Shown here: positions 24,126 to 34,115 of the stretch, in pieces
How the letters are laid out: every line of letters begins with the position of its first letter
How positions within the stretch are numbered: position 1 is the stretch's first letter
Assembly (NCBI GenBank): GCA_031323845.1
Contig: JAVIYP010000022.1
Coordinates: 1-44,516, forward strand
DNA from: PUPG01 sp031323845
Lineage (GTDB): Bacteria; Bacteroidota; Bacteroidia; Bacteroidales; UBA7960
Length of the DNA: 44,516 nucleotides
Direction of reading: 5' to 3'
Program-made: the position numbers and the translations under genes
Notes under the pieces: model-generated
What the model was told of the DNA's origin: nothing
Databases searched by the model: none
What the model saw: only the letters and a program-made list of their open reading frames with translations

Positions 24126-27100
24126 ATGTTTATAGAAAAGTACATAAACTACTGCCTGTCCAAACGGGGCATAATGACGGCCTTGTTTATCATGCTTGGC
24201 ATCTTCGGTTATTATTCCTTTACGCAGCTTGAGATTGATGCTTATCCGGATATCGCCGACGTAACCTCCATGGTGGTCACTCAATATCCCGGCCACGCGG
24301 CGGAAACGGTGGAGGAACAGATCACCATACCTCTTGAGCGCGCTCTAAACGGGATGCCGGGGTTGATGGTCATGCGTTCAAAAAGTACTTTCGGGCTGTC
24401 TATGATCACGCTGGTATTTGCTGATGGCATAGATGATTACTTTGCCAGGCAATTGATCCGTGAAAGGTTACTGGAAGCTGAACTTCCGGAGGGTGCGCAT
24501 CCGGAGCTGGAGCCGCTGACCAGTCCTACCGGTGAAATATTCCGGTATACCCTGCATTCCGATATTTATGGGCAACGGGAGTTACGTGAGATGCAGGAGT
24601 GGATTGTGATACCCAAACTCAGGGAAGTATTTGGTGTGGCGGAGGTGGTCAGTCACGGAGGTGAGACCACACAGTTTAAATGCGAACTGGATCCGGAGAT
24701 GCTGGTAAAGTATGGTCTTTCATTGAATGATGTCATTGAAGCCATCGAAATCAACAATTCAAATGCCGGTGGCGGCAGGGTTGAGCGCGGCGACCTGGCT
24801 TATGTTATCAGGGGTATCGGGCTGGTGCGTTCTCTCGATGACCTGGGTAACATTGTGGTTGCTTCTGTTGAGGGCACCCCGGTTTTTCTGCGCGACCTGG
24901 GAGCGTTAAAGCTTGGCGCCATGGAAAGAAACGGTATGCTGGGCCGTGACGATGAAGATGACCTGGTGCAGGGTATCGTCGTTTTACTGCGCCATGAAGA
25001 TCCCTCACCGGTACTGGCCGGAGTCAACAAAGCAGTTAAAGAACTCAACAATTTCATTCTTCCCGAGGGAGTCTGGATAGATGTTTATTATGATCGTACC
25101 GACCTGATACAGACAACCACCATGGCTGTATCTTTCACGTTGATGCAAGGGATAGGTTTGGTGGTGCTCACCCTGCTGCTTTTTTTGGGAAGTGTCAAAT
25201 CCGCCCTCATTGTGGCTTCCGTGATCCCATTTGCCATGCTCATAGCCTTCGCCATGATGCACGTTACAAATATTCCGGCCAACCTCCTTTCGCTTGGGGC
25301 CCTAAGCTTTGGCATCCTGGTTGATGCGGCCATTGTGATCGTTGAAGCGCTTCAGGCGCGAAGGGAAAAAAACCCCTCGGAACATTTCACCAGCGACCGC
25401 GTTGCGGAAAGTACCACCAGGGTGGCAAGGCCGATCTTCTTCTCCGTATTGATCATCATTGCTGCACACTTTCCTCTGTTTGCCTTTGAACGTATAGAAG
25501 CCAAGTTTTTCATACCCATGGCTTACACCGTGGCCTATGCGCTCGGCGGAGCCTTGCTCTTTTCGCTGTCCGTAATCCCGGGACTTATGCTCTGGGCATA
25601 CAGCAAACCCTCCAGGGTGTTTGTCAACAAGCCCATGGAATGGCTTAAGAGCAGATACGTTCAATTAATGACCTTCCTGCTCGATATGCCACGATTTGCC
25701 ATACTTCCGGCGCTGCTTGCCGTATTGTTAACGGCTTTTGTTTTTGTCAGGATAGGAAAAGAGTTTCTGCCCTATATTGATGAAGGTTCCATCTGGCTTC
25801 AGGTTAAGCTTCCGGCGGGTATATCCATGGACAAAGGGGCTGAAATGGCCGCCGAATTAAGGGACGTTACCCGCGAGTTTCCTGAGGTGAGTTTCATTGT
25901 TACACAGCTGGGACGCAATGACGATGGGACCGACCCATTTACTCCGTCGCATATTGAGGCCATGGTGGGCCTGCATCCCTACAATACATGGAGTCCAAGG
26001 AGAAGCAAATTGCAGCTGATAGATGAAATGGATCAGCGTTTTCAGCAGATACCGGGCATGACGGTGGGGTTTTCACAACCCATGATTGACGGTGTAAATG
26101 ACAAGGTGGCCGGCGCACACTCCGAACTGGTGGTAAAAGTATTTGGTGATGACTTTACAGAAACACGGCGCATAGCCGAAGACATTCTTCACACCCTCGA
26201 AGGGGTTGAAGGTGCCGTTGACCTGGCCATTGACCAGGAACCGCCTCTTCCGCAGATGCAGATCATCATTGACAGGGATGCTGCAGCACGTTTTGGGATT
26301 AATGTTTCAGATATCTCCGAGCTGATTGAAGTGGGCATCGGCGGTCGTGAAGTTTCAGAGATCTTTCTCGGTCAGCGAAGATATGATGTCATACTGAGGT
26401 TTCCTGAGCATGTGCGGAACACTCCTGAAAAAATCGGCAACCTCCTGCTTACCTCCGCCGACGGAGCCCTGGTGGCACTTTCGCAAGTGGCCAATATTGT
26501 TACCACAACGGGCGAGAGTACCATTTCGCGTGAGATGAACCGAAGGCATTCCACGGTGAAGCTGAACCTTCGCGGACGCGACTTCTCCCATTTTATCAGG
26601 GATGCGCAAAGAGCCATTGACGAAGAAGTGGAATTCGTCCAAGAAAAATATGCCTTAGAGTGGGGGGGACTTTTCGAAAATAAAGAAAGAGCCGAAGGCA
26701 GGGCGCTTATCATTCTTTCGATGGTGCTTGGAATCATATTCCTCTTGCTTTATGCCGAATTTGGTACCATCAGGCACCCACTGGTTATCCTGTCCTCGTT
26801 GCCGCTGGCTGTCCTGGGAGGCTTGCTTGCCCTTCAGTTTCGCGGTATGACCGTGAACGTTGCCAGCACCGTTGGCTTCATTGCACTATCGGGGCTGGCC
26901 GTGCAAAACGGTGTTATCCTCATTTCAAACATTAACAGGGTGAAGCGTAAAGGCATGCTTGACCTGAAACAAACGGTAATAACCGGGGCCATGCAGCGCT
27001 TGCGACCGGTGCTGATCACTGCCATGACAACCCTTTTCGGCGTACTGCCGGCAGCGTATGCCTTTGGCGTAGGCAGCGACATTCAGCGGCCCCTGACCAC

Positions 27101-27203
27101 AGTGATCATGGGCGGGCTTTTTACGGCCACCATTCTTACCATGATTGTGCTGCCCGTAGTATATTACCTCGTTGAAAAAAGAATGGACCAAAACGCAGAC
27201 TAA
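24126..27203 (+). CDS. RND efflux inner-membrane pump, CusA/CzcA type
   Basis: A pump of about 1025 residues of the heavy-metal-efflux branch of RND proteins. I choose ATG at 24126 (MFIEKYINYCLSKRG) over upstream ATGs because it starts the standard cytoplasmic N-terminal helix. The proton-relay helix carries SFGILVDAAIVIVEAL with its Asp and Glu; PADIADVTSMVVTQYPG-like text appears as YPDIADVTSMVVTQYPGHA, together with PLERALNGMPG and ALSGLAVQNGVILISNINR. These point to CusA/CzcA rather than AcrB-type drug pumps. Metal choice (Cu, Zn, Co, other) is not visible. The gene lies 126 bases after the adaptor and 19 before the TolC-like gene. Confidence 0.93.
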   Translation: MFIEKYINYCLSKRGIMTALFIMLGIFGYYSFTQLEIDAYPDIADVTSMVVTQYPGHAAETVEEQITIPLERALNGMPGLMVMRSKSTFGLSMITLVFADGIDDYFARQLIRERLLEAELPEGAHPELEPLTSPTGEIFRYTLHSDIYGQRELREMQEWIVIPKLREVFGVAEVVSHGGETTQFKCELDPEMLVKYGLSLNDVIEAIEINNSNAGGGRVERGDLAYVIRGIGLVRSLDDLGNIVVASVEGTPVFLRDLGALKLGAMERNGMLGRDDEDDLVQGIVVLLRHEDPSPVLAGVNKAVKELNNFILPEGVWIDVYYDRTDLIQTTTMAVSFTLMQGIGLVVLTLLLFLGSVKSALIVASVIPFAMLIAFAMMHVTNIPANLLSLGALSFGILVDAAIVIVEALQARREKNPSEHFTSDRVAESTTRVARPIFFSVLIIIAAHFPLFAFERIEAKFFIPMAYTVAYALGGALLFSLSVIPGLMLWAYSKPSRVFVNKPMEWLKSRYVQLMTFLLDMPRFAILPALLAVLLTAFVFVRIGKEFLPYIDEGSIWLQVKLPAGISMDKGAEMAAELRDVTREFPEVSFIVTQLGRNDDGTDPFTPSHIEAMVGLHPYNTWSPRRSKLQLIDEMDQRFQQIPGMTVGFSQPMIDGVNDKVAGAHSELVVKVFGDDFTETRRIAEDILHTLEGVEGAVDLAIDQEPPLPQMQIIIDRDAAARFGINVSDISELIEVGIGGREVSEIFLGQRRYDVILRFPEHVRNTPEKIGNLLLTSADGALVALSQVANIVTTTGESTISREMNRRHSTVKLNLRGRDFSHFIRDAQRAIDEEVEFVQEKYALEWGGLFENKERAEGRALIILSMVLGIIFLLLYAEFGTIRHPLVILSSLPLAVLGGLLALQFRGMTVNVASTVGFIALSGLAVQNGVILISNINRVKRKGMLDLKQTVITGAMQRLRPVLITAMTTLFGVLPAAYAFGVGSDIQRPLTTVIMGGLFTATILTMIVLPVVYYLVEKRMDQNAD

Positions 27204-27222
27204 AACTGAAAAACATATAGTC

Positions 27223-28485
27223 ATGAACAGGATTAAGCTATTATTAATTCCTTTGCTTTTTATGGTGGTGACAACTACTTCCAGGGCACAGCAAAATGTC
27301 TGTGAGATCGGATGGGATGAGTTTTTTCAAACGGTACTGAGCAATAACCTCGACCTCATTATTGAACGCTATGATGTGTCTGTTGCCGAGGCGGCTTATG
27401 CGGCTTCCAGGGTTTTCCAGGATCCGGAGCTTGAGATGATCTTTCCGGTCTTTGAAAAAGATGAATTTTCGGGCTTTCCGCGAAATATTGAATTTGAAAT
27501 GGAAGTCCCCATTGAATTGTTTGGGAAGCGGCGCAACAGGATAAGACAAGCCAGGGCAGAAAAGTATGCCGCCGAAGCCGGACTGGATGACTTCCTGCGC
27601 TACCTGCGCGCCGATGCAGCCAATACCTGGGTTGAAGTCCTTACCGGTCAGCTCATACTTGAAAGAATGACGCTAAACCTCCAGCAGCTGAACCAATTCC
27701 TTGAGGTGAATACCATCCTGTTCGAAGCTGGTGAAATAGGAGAGGTGGATGTCCTTCAAACGCGCGTGGAAGTGCGCTTGTTTCAGTCTGAGCTTTTTGA
27801 TGCCAAAATGGATTTCACCGAAATGATGGGTGATATTTATTTTCTCATGGGCGGCATGACCACCGATTCGCTGGTTTTTTCGGGAACCATTCCGGGTGGC
27901 GCACCTGAAGTGAGTTACGAAGTGTTGCGCGAAAGGGCTCTGAGTCAGCGCTCTGACTTAATGGCTGCACAAAGGAAAGCTGAAGCCGCCGAATATGCCA
28001 TGCGATTGGCCCGCTCTGAACGCTATCCGGATATAAGCCTCATACTGGGCTATCATAATGAAGATGCCGTAAGGCCCGGTCCGGGATTTTCAGCGACGTA
28101 TGCCGGCCTGATCATTCCGCTGCAGTTTTCCGGTTTTAACTCCGGTGAATTCCGGATGAGCCAGTACGAACTGGAACAGTCAAAGACGGAGCTTCGCGCC
28201 GTTAACCTCGAGGTGGAAACGGGCCTGCTTACCGCATGGAAAAATTACCAGATGATGCTGCAGAAACGTATGCTGTTTACCGAAACCATACTGCAGGACG
28301 CTGAAAAGGTCAGGGATGCCATTGTGTACAGCTACCAGCAGGGCGATGTTTCGCTGCTCGAGGTACTGGAAGCTCAAAGCACCCTGAATGAGGTATATAT
28401 CAGCTATTATGAAACACTGGCAGCATTTGCGGCTTCCCTGGTGCAACTGTCAACCGAATCGGGCGAATGGCTGATAGAGTTCTGA
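27223..28485 (+). CDS. TolC-family outer membrane efflux protein
   Basis: A 420-residue outer membrane channel that completes the RND system. I use ATG at 27223, since MNRIKLLLIPLLFMVVTTTS is a clear signal peptide (cleavage near SRAQ); an earlier in-frame ATG at 27172 overlaps the pump gene. The two OEP repeats are visible: EAAYAASRVFQDPELEMIFP and the EVPIELFGKRRNRIRQARAE segment in the first half, then AQRKAEAAEYAMRLARSERY with the PDISLILGY and the IPLQFSGFNSGEFR loop in the second, and YQQGDVSLLEVLEAQSTLNE near the end. Cys/Met richness is absent. It converges on the AsmA gene with 17 bases between stops. Confidence 0.92.
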   Translation: MNRIKLLLIPLLFMVVTTTSRAQQNVCEIGWDEFFQTVLSNNLDLIIERYDVSVAEAAYAASRVFQDPELEMIFPVFEKDEFSGFPRNIEFEMEVPIELFGKRRNRIRQARAEKYAAEAGLDDFLRYLRADAANTWVEVLTGQLILERMTLNLQQLNQFLEVNTILFEAGEIGEVDVLQTRVEVRLFQSELFDAKMDFTEMMGDIYFLMGGMTTDSLVFSGTIPGGAPEVSYEVLRERALSQRSDLMAAQRKAEAAEYAMRLARSERYPDISLILGYHNEDAVRPGPGFSATYAGLIIPLQFSGFNSGEFRMSQYELEQSKTELRAVNLEVETGLLTAWKNYQMMLQKRMLFTETILQDAEKVRDAIVYSYQQGDVSLLEVLEAQSTLNEVYISYYETLAAFAASLVQLSTESGEWLIEF

Positions 28486-28502
28486 AACTGATGCCTGTGC
28501 AT

Positions 28503-31500
28503 TCACTCCTGCAAGCGTTGCAACAGGGCTTCACGAATCAGTAAACGCAGCTCCTGTTGCCGGTGCTGCACCACACCCCTCGATGCAGGGCGGTAAAACT
28601 CCGCATAACGCGGTCGTGCCAAACTGTAATTCAGCCTGTCCATGTTGCCTGTAATGTCGATACCAAGCCTTACCGGCAAGGGTGATTCTACCACGGATAT
28701 GTGATAATTGAACGACATGTCGAGGTTGTGCCGCCCCCCAACCACGGCACTGTATCTGTCCATCACAATAAGAAACGGATAAACGTCAATCTCCTCACGG
28801 AAAATGGTAAACTCCGCAGATAAACTGTCTACCCTGTTTTCGGCCCTTTTACTGAAACGTAATGTCCGTGCAATCTCAGTGAAGGTTTCTCCGTCCATCA
28901 AAACAAGGTCAGTGCCGGTAATGGAAGCTGCGCCCCTCAAGGTTGACATTTTCAAAGTGTAGGTAGAATCAAGATAACTCTCTATGGCAAGATGAAAATT
29001 CCCCTGGCCCTTGAATGACCTCAGCATAGGCATAATGGTATCTATTTCGGGAATCATCTGTAAAAGTCGCTCTATTTCAATGTCAAGCATATGGTAATCC
29101 AGGCCGAGAAACAAATGATTCTTTCTCGGTGTCCTGTACATGGCTGTCAACTGCATACGGGCGGCGGGAGTTACAAACGAAAGATCATCAAGAACAAGGA
29201 TTCCGTCACTTAGCCGGACATCTCCTCGAATGTGGTTTGCTGTGTCAGGACCAAAAACCGCGTTCCTGATGCTGGTCGTCAACAGTAAGTCTATACCCAG
29301 TGGAACCATGTAAGGCCCGGCATAACTGGCTTCTTTTTGCGTTTCTTCGGAAACTGCTTGGTCAGCAGTACTGTCACTTGTTGTGTCAGTGTCTTTTTCT
29401 GATCCAAGACCGCTGGTCAGCTCCATCAGTTGCATTATGTCCGTGGTGTTCGAAACAAAGTTAAACTCACCCTGAAGAATGGAATCACCCCTGAAGTACG
29501 ACAGCACATTGTTAAGTCGCCCACGTAGCTGAAAATCCGAATTGTCCAGAACAATACTGCTTTCCTGGATGGTGAACACCTCAGGATCAAATTCAAGCTT
29601 TATTGAAGGTATTTCGATGGGATATAAAAGCTTTGAGGTCTTTATGCAACCATCGTCTATGTGAATGAAGCCGTTGGCCAGCCATTGCAGGAAAAAATCC
29701 TCCTGGTCTTTGTCGTTGACAACGTCAAGGTCAAGATGTACCCTGTCCAGTTCAACACGCTCAGCACCCAGGGCTAAATCGAGCCGGTCGCTGTTAAATG
29801 CCAGAAGGAATTCCGGATGTTCATGACTGTGATAGGAAGGCATGACCGAAGCACTGCCGGTTGGCATGCTGACAGCCAGTTCAACAGTGTCCAGGGAGAA
29901 ACGGAACGCATCCAGCTTAAAAGAACAAAGAACAACGGGAACTCCTTCTTGTTCGCGCACATCGGAAGTTTCCAGCATAATATGCCCCTGGTCAATGACA
30001 GCATACATATCCTTATCACCGGTTTCCAGTTGTCCGGCTTTCAGCTCTGCAAAAAGAAAGGCTGCTTTGGTACCCGCCGCATAAGGATTGGGCATCGCAA
30101 AACTCAGATCAGACTGTTTTGTCCTGAACCACAAGCTGTCGTATCGAAAATGCATGTCTGTGGCAGTAAAAGCGCCTGACAGATCCATTTTTTCAAGCTG
30201 CAACTGCGTCATCTGCGATAATGAAGCCCTGGTGCTGATTCGCCCAATAAGTCTGGCATCCATTGATAATGGCTGGTGTTCCGGTATCAGCGGACTAAAT
30301 TCTGAAAGCGAAAGGTCGGCCTCAGTGGAAAGGTCAAAAACAACATCAGAAAGCAACTGATCCAAAGTTCCTTTCGTAGAGAATGATGATTGTTTAGTCC
30401 GGGCCTTCAACCTGTCAATAACCAGGTAGGATGTTCCGTCGTCAGTAAGGTCGGTAAAGAGCCTGAAGTCTCCGGTAACATCGTGAAACGGCAGCGGAAA
30501 ACCGGTGTAGGAAAGCGTACCCTGGCTCACATCCAGATTCAGCATCAGGTACGGCAGGAAAGAATCCTCCGGAAAACCGGAAATAGTACCGGATGAGCTA
30601 AGCATGCCGTCCGCTTCGATACCCTCAAGGTAAACCAGCTGCGACGGAGGAAGGAACTTTAACAGCGGAGCAATAGCTACGGCCTCTTCTGTATGATAAT
30701 CAATGCTCATCGTTAAACGGCCGTCAACAGGGTCAGGCTGCAGAAAACCATTGACACCAAAACCCATGCCGTCAATGCCAAGGCGTCCTTGAGAAACGTG
30801 AAGTTTGTTGCCGGATAAGTCAAAACGGGCCGGAAGCTCAAAGCGAATATCTGAGACCGGCACGTACACCTCCTGATCATATTCGAGAAACAAGCTTGCC
30901 CGGCTGAAATCAATATGTCCGAAAACGATGTCCTCATGCCAAATACCGCTGATGACACCGTATGACTCTTTCAGGCTTGTGTTAAGTCTGAATTTTTTGT
31001 CGTGATAAGAAATGTTGACATTTTGGATGATCAGCGGACCCAGTTCCAGCCTTTCAGGAAGAAAAGATGCTTCACTATCTGCCCCGGTAAAGGCGTCAGC
31101 ATTTAGAACATCAAAGTTACCCACACCATTCTCATCAATAAAGACATTGATGTGTGCATTTTTGATTAAAAAGTCTGAAAGCATCAGCTCTCCGGAAGCC
31201 AGAAATGTTTTCAGATCAACAAACCCGACCAGTTTTTCAATGCTCGCCAGGGTGTCAGTAGGGGCATGCTCCATGGGATTGAGGAGCAAAAGCCGCTCCG
31301 CTTTCACTCCCAACCGCGGAAACGTGCTGAACAAGGTAAGCCGGACGTTTCCGATTTCGGTTTGACAGTTGAGATAAGTTCCGGCTTTGTTCCGGGCAAT
31401 AGGAGTAAGGACATCGTTCGTATATATATAATGCACGAATACGGCCAATGAAATTACAAACAGGATAGTAAGCGCACCAATGATGGCCAATATCACTTTT

Positions 31501-31514
31501 CCCAATGTTTTCAT
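28503..31514 (-). CDS. AsmA family protein
   Basis: A 1003-residue envelope protein of the AsmA/TamB-related group, thought to be bridge-like proteins that affect lipid movement between membranes. One N-terminal transmembrane helix (about 8-30) is followed by the AsmA N-terminal motif (about 40-75; NVRLTLFSTFPRLGVKAERL), a long beta-rich region made of repeated strands, and an AsmA_2-like C-terminal part (about 740-960) with the LVLMDGETFTEIARTLRFSK segment. An insert near 700-730 is rich in Ser, Asp, Thr and Glu and looks disordered. It starts 6 bases after the lipocalin-like gene, so the two probably form one transcript, and it faces the efflux operon. Confidence 0.88.
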   Translation of the reverse strand: MKTLGKVILAIIGALTILFVISLAVFVHYIYTNDVLTPIARNKAGTYLNCQTEIGNVRLTLFSTFPRLGVKAERLLLLNPMEHAPTDTLASIEKLVGFVDLKTFLASGELMLSDFLIKNAHINVFIDENGVGNFDVLNADAFTGADSEASFLPERLELGPLIIQNVNISYHDKKFRLNTSLKESYGVISGIWHEDIVFGHIDFSRASLFLEYDQEVYVPVSDIRFELPARFDLSGNKLHVSQGRLGIDGMGFGVNGFLQPDPVDGRLTMSIDYHTEEAVAIAPLLKFLPPSQLVYLEGIEADGMLSSSGTISGFPEDSFLPYLMLNLDVSQGTLSYTGFPLPFHDVTGDFRLFTDLTDDGTSYLVIDRLKARTKQSSFSTKGTLDQLLSDVVFDLSTEADLSLSEFSPLIPEHQPLSMDARLIGRISTRASLSQMTQLQLEKMDLSGAFTATDMHFRYDSLWFRTKQSDLSFAMPNPYAAGTKAAFLFAELKAGQLETGDKDMYAVIDQGHIMLETSDVREQEGVPVVLCSFKLDAFRFSLDTVELAVSMPTGSASVMPSYHSHEHPEFLLAFNSDRLDLALGAERVELDRVHLDLDVVNDKDQEDFFLQWLANGFIHIDDGCIKTSKLLYPIEIPSIKLEFDPEVFTIQESSIVLDNSDFQLRGRLNNVLSYFRGDSILQGEFNFVSNTTDIMQLMELTSGLGSEKDTDTTSDSTADQAVSEETQKEASYAGPYMVPLGIDLLLTTSIRNAVFGPDTANHIRGDVRLSDGILVLDDLSFVTPAARMQLTAMYRTPRKNHLFLGLDYHMLDIEIERLLQMIPEIDTIMPMLRSFKGQGNFHLAIESYLDSTYTLKMSTLRGAASITGTDLVLMDGETFTEIARTLRFSKRAENRVDSLSAEFTIFREEIDVYPFLIVMDRYSAVVGGRHNLDMSFNYHISVVESPLPVRLGIDITGNMDRLNYSLARPRYAEFYRPASRGVVQHRQQELRLLIREALLQRLQE

Positions 31515-31520
31515 ACCGAT

Positions 31521-31889
31521 CTAATCATCAATAACCTTTACAAACGAAAAGTTTTTTCCGAACTCATCTTTGTATTTCAGCGTGGTTTCGGTGAGTTCGG
31601 TTACCGTATAGTATTTTGGAACATTGGCACCCATTTCCATTATGTGAATATGGGTAAGATCAGCTTTAATCAGCGTCCATTCAAACTTTTGAGCTTCCTC
31701 CTCGCTGACATCATCAGCTGTATCCCAGGTAGCTCCGGTATAATCGCTGTCGTAACGGTAAAAAAGTGTCTGCGACCTCCATTTCCCAATAAGCAATTCT
31801 TCTTCAAAATGCGGTTCGTCTTTCTCGCACGAAGTAAAGAAAAATACAAGCAGGCCGGCTAAAACAAATAATAGTGAGCGTGTTTTCAT
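31521..31889 (-). CDS. small lipocalin-like lipoprotein
   Basis: A 122-residue lipoprotein: leader ends in FFTSC with Cys21, followed by acidic residues. The mature part has LLIGKWRSQTLFYRY, a pattern of short beta-strands and a TELTETTLKYKDEFGKNFS ending, resembling the lipocalin-like proteins (Lipocalin_4/5) common in Bacteroidota. It is short, so it may form only a small barrel. It is probably co-transcribed with the AsmA gene 6 bases further on, and may help at the membrane surface. Function is not known. Confidence 0.75.
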   Translation of the reverse strand: MKTRSLLFVLAGLLVFFFTSCEKDEPHFEEELLIGKWRSQTLFYRYDSDYTGATWDTADDVSEEEAQKFEWTLIKADLTHIHIMEMGANVPKYYTVTELTETTLKYKDEFGKNFSFVKVIDD

Positions 31890-32022
31890 TGTTATTGAAT
31901 TTAGAGAGTAAACTTAGTATTTTTTTTGTTATCCTGAAGCACCGGAAAGGGTATTTGAAATCATATTATAAGAGTTTTTTATTCAAAGGCAGCACTTTTT
32001 TTCTTTATTTTGTAAAAAAAAC

Positions 32023-32712
32023 ATGACCCGGATACTTTTGGTTGAAGATGATCAGCGTTTGGCTGAAATACTCAGGCGCGGGCTTGAGGATAACGCCTAC
32101 TTTCCTGTGGTGGCCTATGACGGTGAAATGGGCTTAAAACTCGCACTGTCACAGGATTTTGCACTTGTTATTTCTGATATAATTCTTCCGAAAATGAATG
32201 GGTTGGAGCTTTGCAGGCAAATCCGCGACCTGAAGCCGGAGTTGCCCTTGCTTATGCTAACGGCTCTTGGAACTACGGATGATAAGGTTGAAGGTTTCGA
32301 TGCAGGAGCTGATGACTATCTTGTCAAACCATTTGAGATCAGAGAATTATTGGCGAGAGTTAAAGCATTGCTCAAACGTTCTAAAAGTCAGACAACACCA
32401 GAAGCTTCCTTAATAACCTATGCTGATCTGGAGCTAAACACCTTAACTAAATCCGTTTTTCGCAAGGCGCAGGACATCAAGCTGACGCCAAAGGAATTTA
32501 AGTTGCTTTTGTACATGCTGCAAAACCGCGAGCGGGTCATTTCGCGTGCAGAGTTGTCAGAAAATGTATGGGATACCCATTTTGACACAGGCACAAATTT
32601 CATAGATGTTTACATCAATTATCTGAGAAAAAAAATAGATAAGCCTTTTGATAAAAAGCTTATCCATACCAAAGCCGGGATGGGTTTCATCTTATCGGCA
32701 GATCCTAAATAA
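32023..32712 (+). CDS. OmpR-family response regulator
   Basis: A 229-residue two-component response regulator. The receiver domain (1-115) has the acidic pair Asp9-Asp10, phospho-acceptor Asp52 (LVISDIILPKMNG), Thr in LMLTALG and Lys in YLVKPFEIREL. The C-terminal winged helix (about 130-229) has LTPKEFKLLLYMLQNRERV and TGTNFIDVYINYLRKKIDK. It resembles the CusR/RprY type often linked to metal efflux in this phylum. It is followed after 10 bases by its histidine kinase. An attractive target is the set of 11-bp repeats upstream of the efflux operon, but this is inference. I see no clear promoter consensus ahead of it. Confidence 0.95.
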   Translation: MTRILLVEDDQRLAEILRRGLEDNAYFPVVAYDGEMGLKLALSQDFALVISDIILPKMNGLELCRQIRDLKPELPLLMLTALGTTDDKVEGFDAGADDYLVKPFEIRELLARVKALLKRSKSQTTPEASLITYADLELNTLTKSVFRKAQDIKLTPKEFKLLLYMLQNRERVISRAELSENVWDTHFDTGTNFIDVYINYLRKKIDKPFDKKLIHTKAGMGFILSADPK

Positions 32713-32722
32713 ACGCAGGGTT

Positions 32723-34105
32723 TTGAAGATACGCCTTAAATTAAGCATTTTGTTTACTGCACTGGCCGGTGCCATACTGCTGCTGTTTGCCCTGGTTATT
32801 TATTTGACGGCGGCGTCTGACCGCAGGAGTGAGTTTTACATACACCTGTCCAAAGAAGCCATGACCCGCGCCAACGTTTTGTTTGATGCCGGGGTTGATC
32901 CTGAAACGCTTCAAACGATCTACCTTCAGAACCGTGAAATACTAAGTGAAGTGGAGGTGGCCATCTACGATCCGCACTTTAACCTGTTGTATCATGATGC
33001 CGAAGACATTGACTTTGTCAAGGAAACGCCTGAAATGATTGATGAGATCATGGAAACGGGGGAGATCCGTTTTGTTCAGGAAGGCTGGGAGGTTATAGGC
33101 ATCCGCTATTCTTTCAATGATACAGATTATGCCATTACGGCAGCCGCCTATGATGAATATGGGCACAGCAAGTTACAAAACCTCAGGAATACCCTTGGTG
33201 TTTACTGGGCGGGCGGTGTGTTGCTCATTTTTCTTGCAGGTGTGTTTTATGCCCGGCGGGCATTGCTGCCAGTGAGTCGCATGATCACCAAGGTGGAAGA
33301 CATTTCTGTGAAAAACCTCGATTTGAGACTGGACGAAGGTAACGGAAAGGATGAACTGGCCGAACTAGCTATTACGTTTAACCGTATGCTTGATCGCCTG
33401 GAAAATTCCTTCAGGGCTCAAAAGGAGTTCGTTTCGAACATCTCGCACGAATTGCGCACCCCCCTTTCTGCCATTATAGGAGAAATTGAACTTGCCTTAT
33501 CATCAGAGACCATTGATGCCAAACAAAAGCAAATGCTGCAGCACCTGCTGTCAGACGGACAAAGACTTAGTAAATTGACCAACGACCTGCTAGAGCTGGC
33601 CAAAGCTTCCTATGATCCGCTTGTGATCAGTCAGAAAGAAATCAGGTTGGATGAAATCATCGTTGACGCACGGCATAAATTACTTGCCGCTAATAATGAA
33701 TATAAAGTTGATTTGTTTGTGGATATTGACAGTGACGAGGATGCCCCCCTGAGTATGCAAGGAAATGCGTATTTCCTGGAAATGGCTTTTTTGAATATAA
33801 TGCACAACGCCTGTAAATTCTCTGAAGACCATTCCTGCTCGGTTCATCTGAAACATGAACCGGATTATTTCTCTCTTTCGTTTGCAGATAAAGGTATCGG
33901 CATATCCAAAGAGGATATGCCACATATTTTTGAGCCTTTTTTCAGGGGCAAAAACCATAATTACTCTGATGGCAGCGGCATTGGACTATCGCTCGTTATG
34001 CGTATCCTTAAATTGCACCGCGGGAGCGTGGAGGTTACCTCTTCGCCCGGCGAAGGAAGTACCTTTACGGTCAGGCTTCCGGCAAAACACAGCGTTTCAC
34101 CTTAA
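32723..34105 (+). CDS. sensor histidine kinase, partner of the OmpR-type regulator
   Basis: A membrane histidine kinase of about 460 residues. I choose a TTG start at 32723 (MKIRLKLSILFTALAGAILL), ten bases after the regulator stop codon, because the typical N-terminal helix begins here; upstream ATGs would run through the regulator gene. Two transmembrane helices flank a periplasmic sensor region of about 130 residues, then a HAMP domain, HisKA with His242 (FVSNISHELRTPLS) and an HATPase_c domain with N, G1 and G2 boxes (IMHNACKFSED, FADKGIGISKED, GSGIGLSLVMRI). No metal-binding cluster is visible in the sensor region. The next gene begins 10 bases on. Confidence 0.93.
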   Translation: MKIRLKLSILFTALAGAILLLFALVIYLTAASDRRSEFYIHLSKEAMTRANVLFDAGVDPETLQTIYLQNREILSEVEVAIYDPHFNLLYHDAEDIDFVKETPEMIDEIMETGEIRFVQEGWEVIGIRYSFNDTDYAITAAAYDEYGHSKLQNLRNTLGVYWAGGVLLIFLAGVFYARRALLPVSRMITKVEDISVKNLDLRLDEGNGKDELAELAITFNRMLDRLENSFRAQKEFVSNISHELRTPLSAIIGEIELALSSETIDAKQKQMLQHLLSDGQRLSKLTNDLLELAKASYDPLVISQKEIRLDEIIVDARHKLLAANNEYKVDLFVDIDSDEDAPLSMQGNAYFLEMAFLNIMHNACKFSEDHSCSVHLKHEPDYFSLSFADKGIGISKEDMPHIFEPFFRGKNHNYSDGSGIGLSLVMRILKLHRGSVEVTSSPGEGSTFTVRLPAKHSVSP

Positions 34106-34115
34106 TGACAGCCTA

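Noticed and set aside
27172..27222. Earlier start of the TolC-like gene at 27172
   Set aside because: It overlaps the pump gene; a proper signal peptide begins at 27223.
33855..34115. N-terminal extension of the P-loop protein inside the kinase gene
   Set aside because: The Walker A region starts right after MDYP at 34116, beyond the kinase stop; the upstream part is kinase in another frame.
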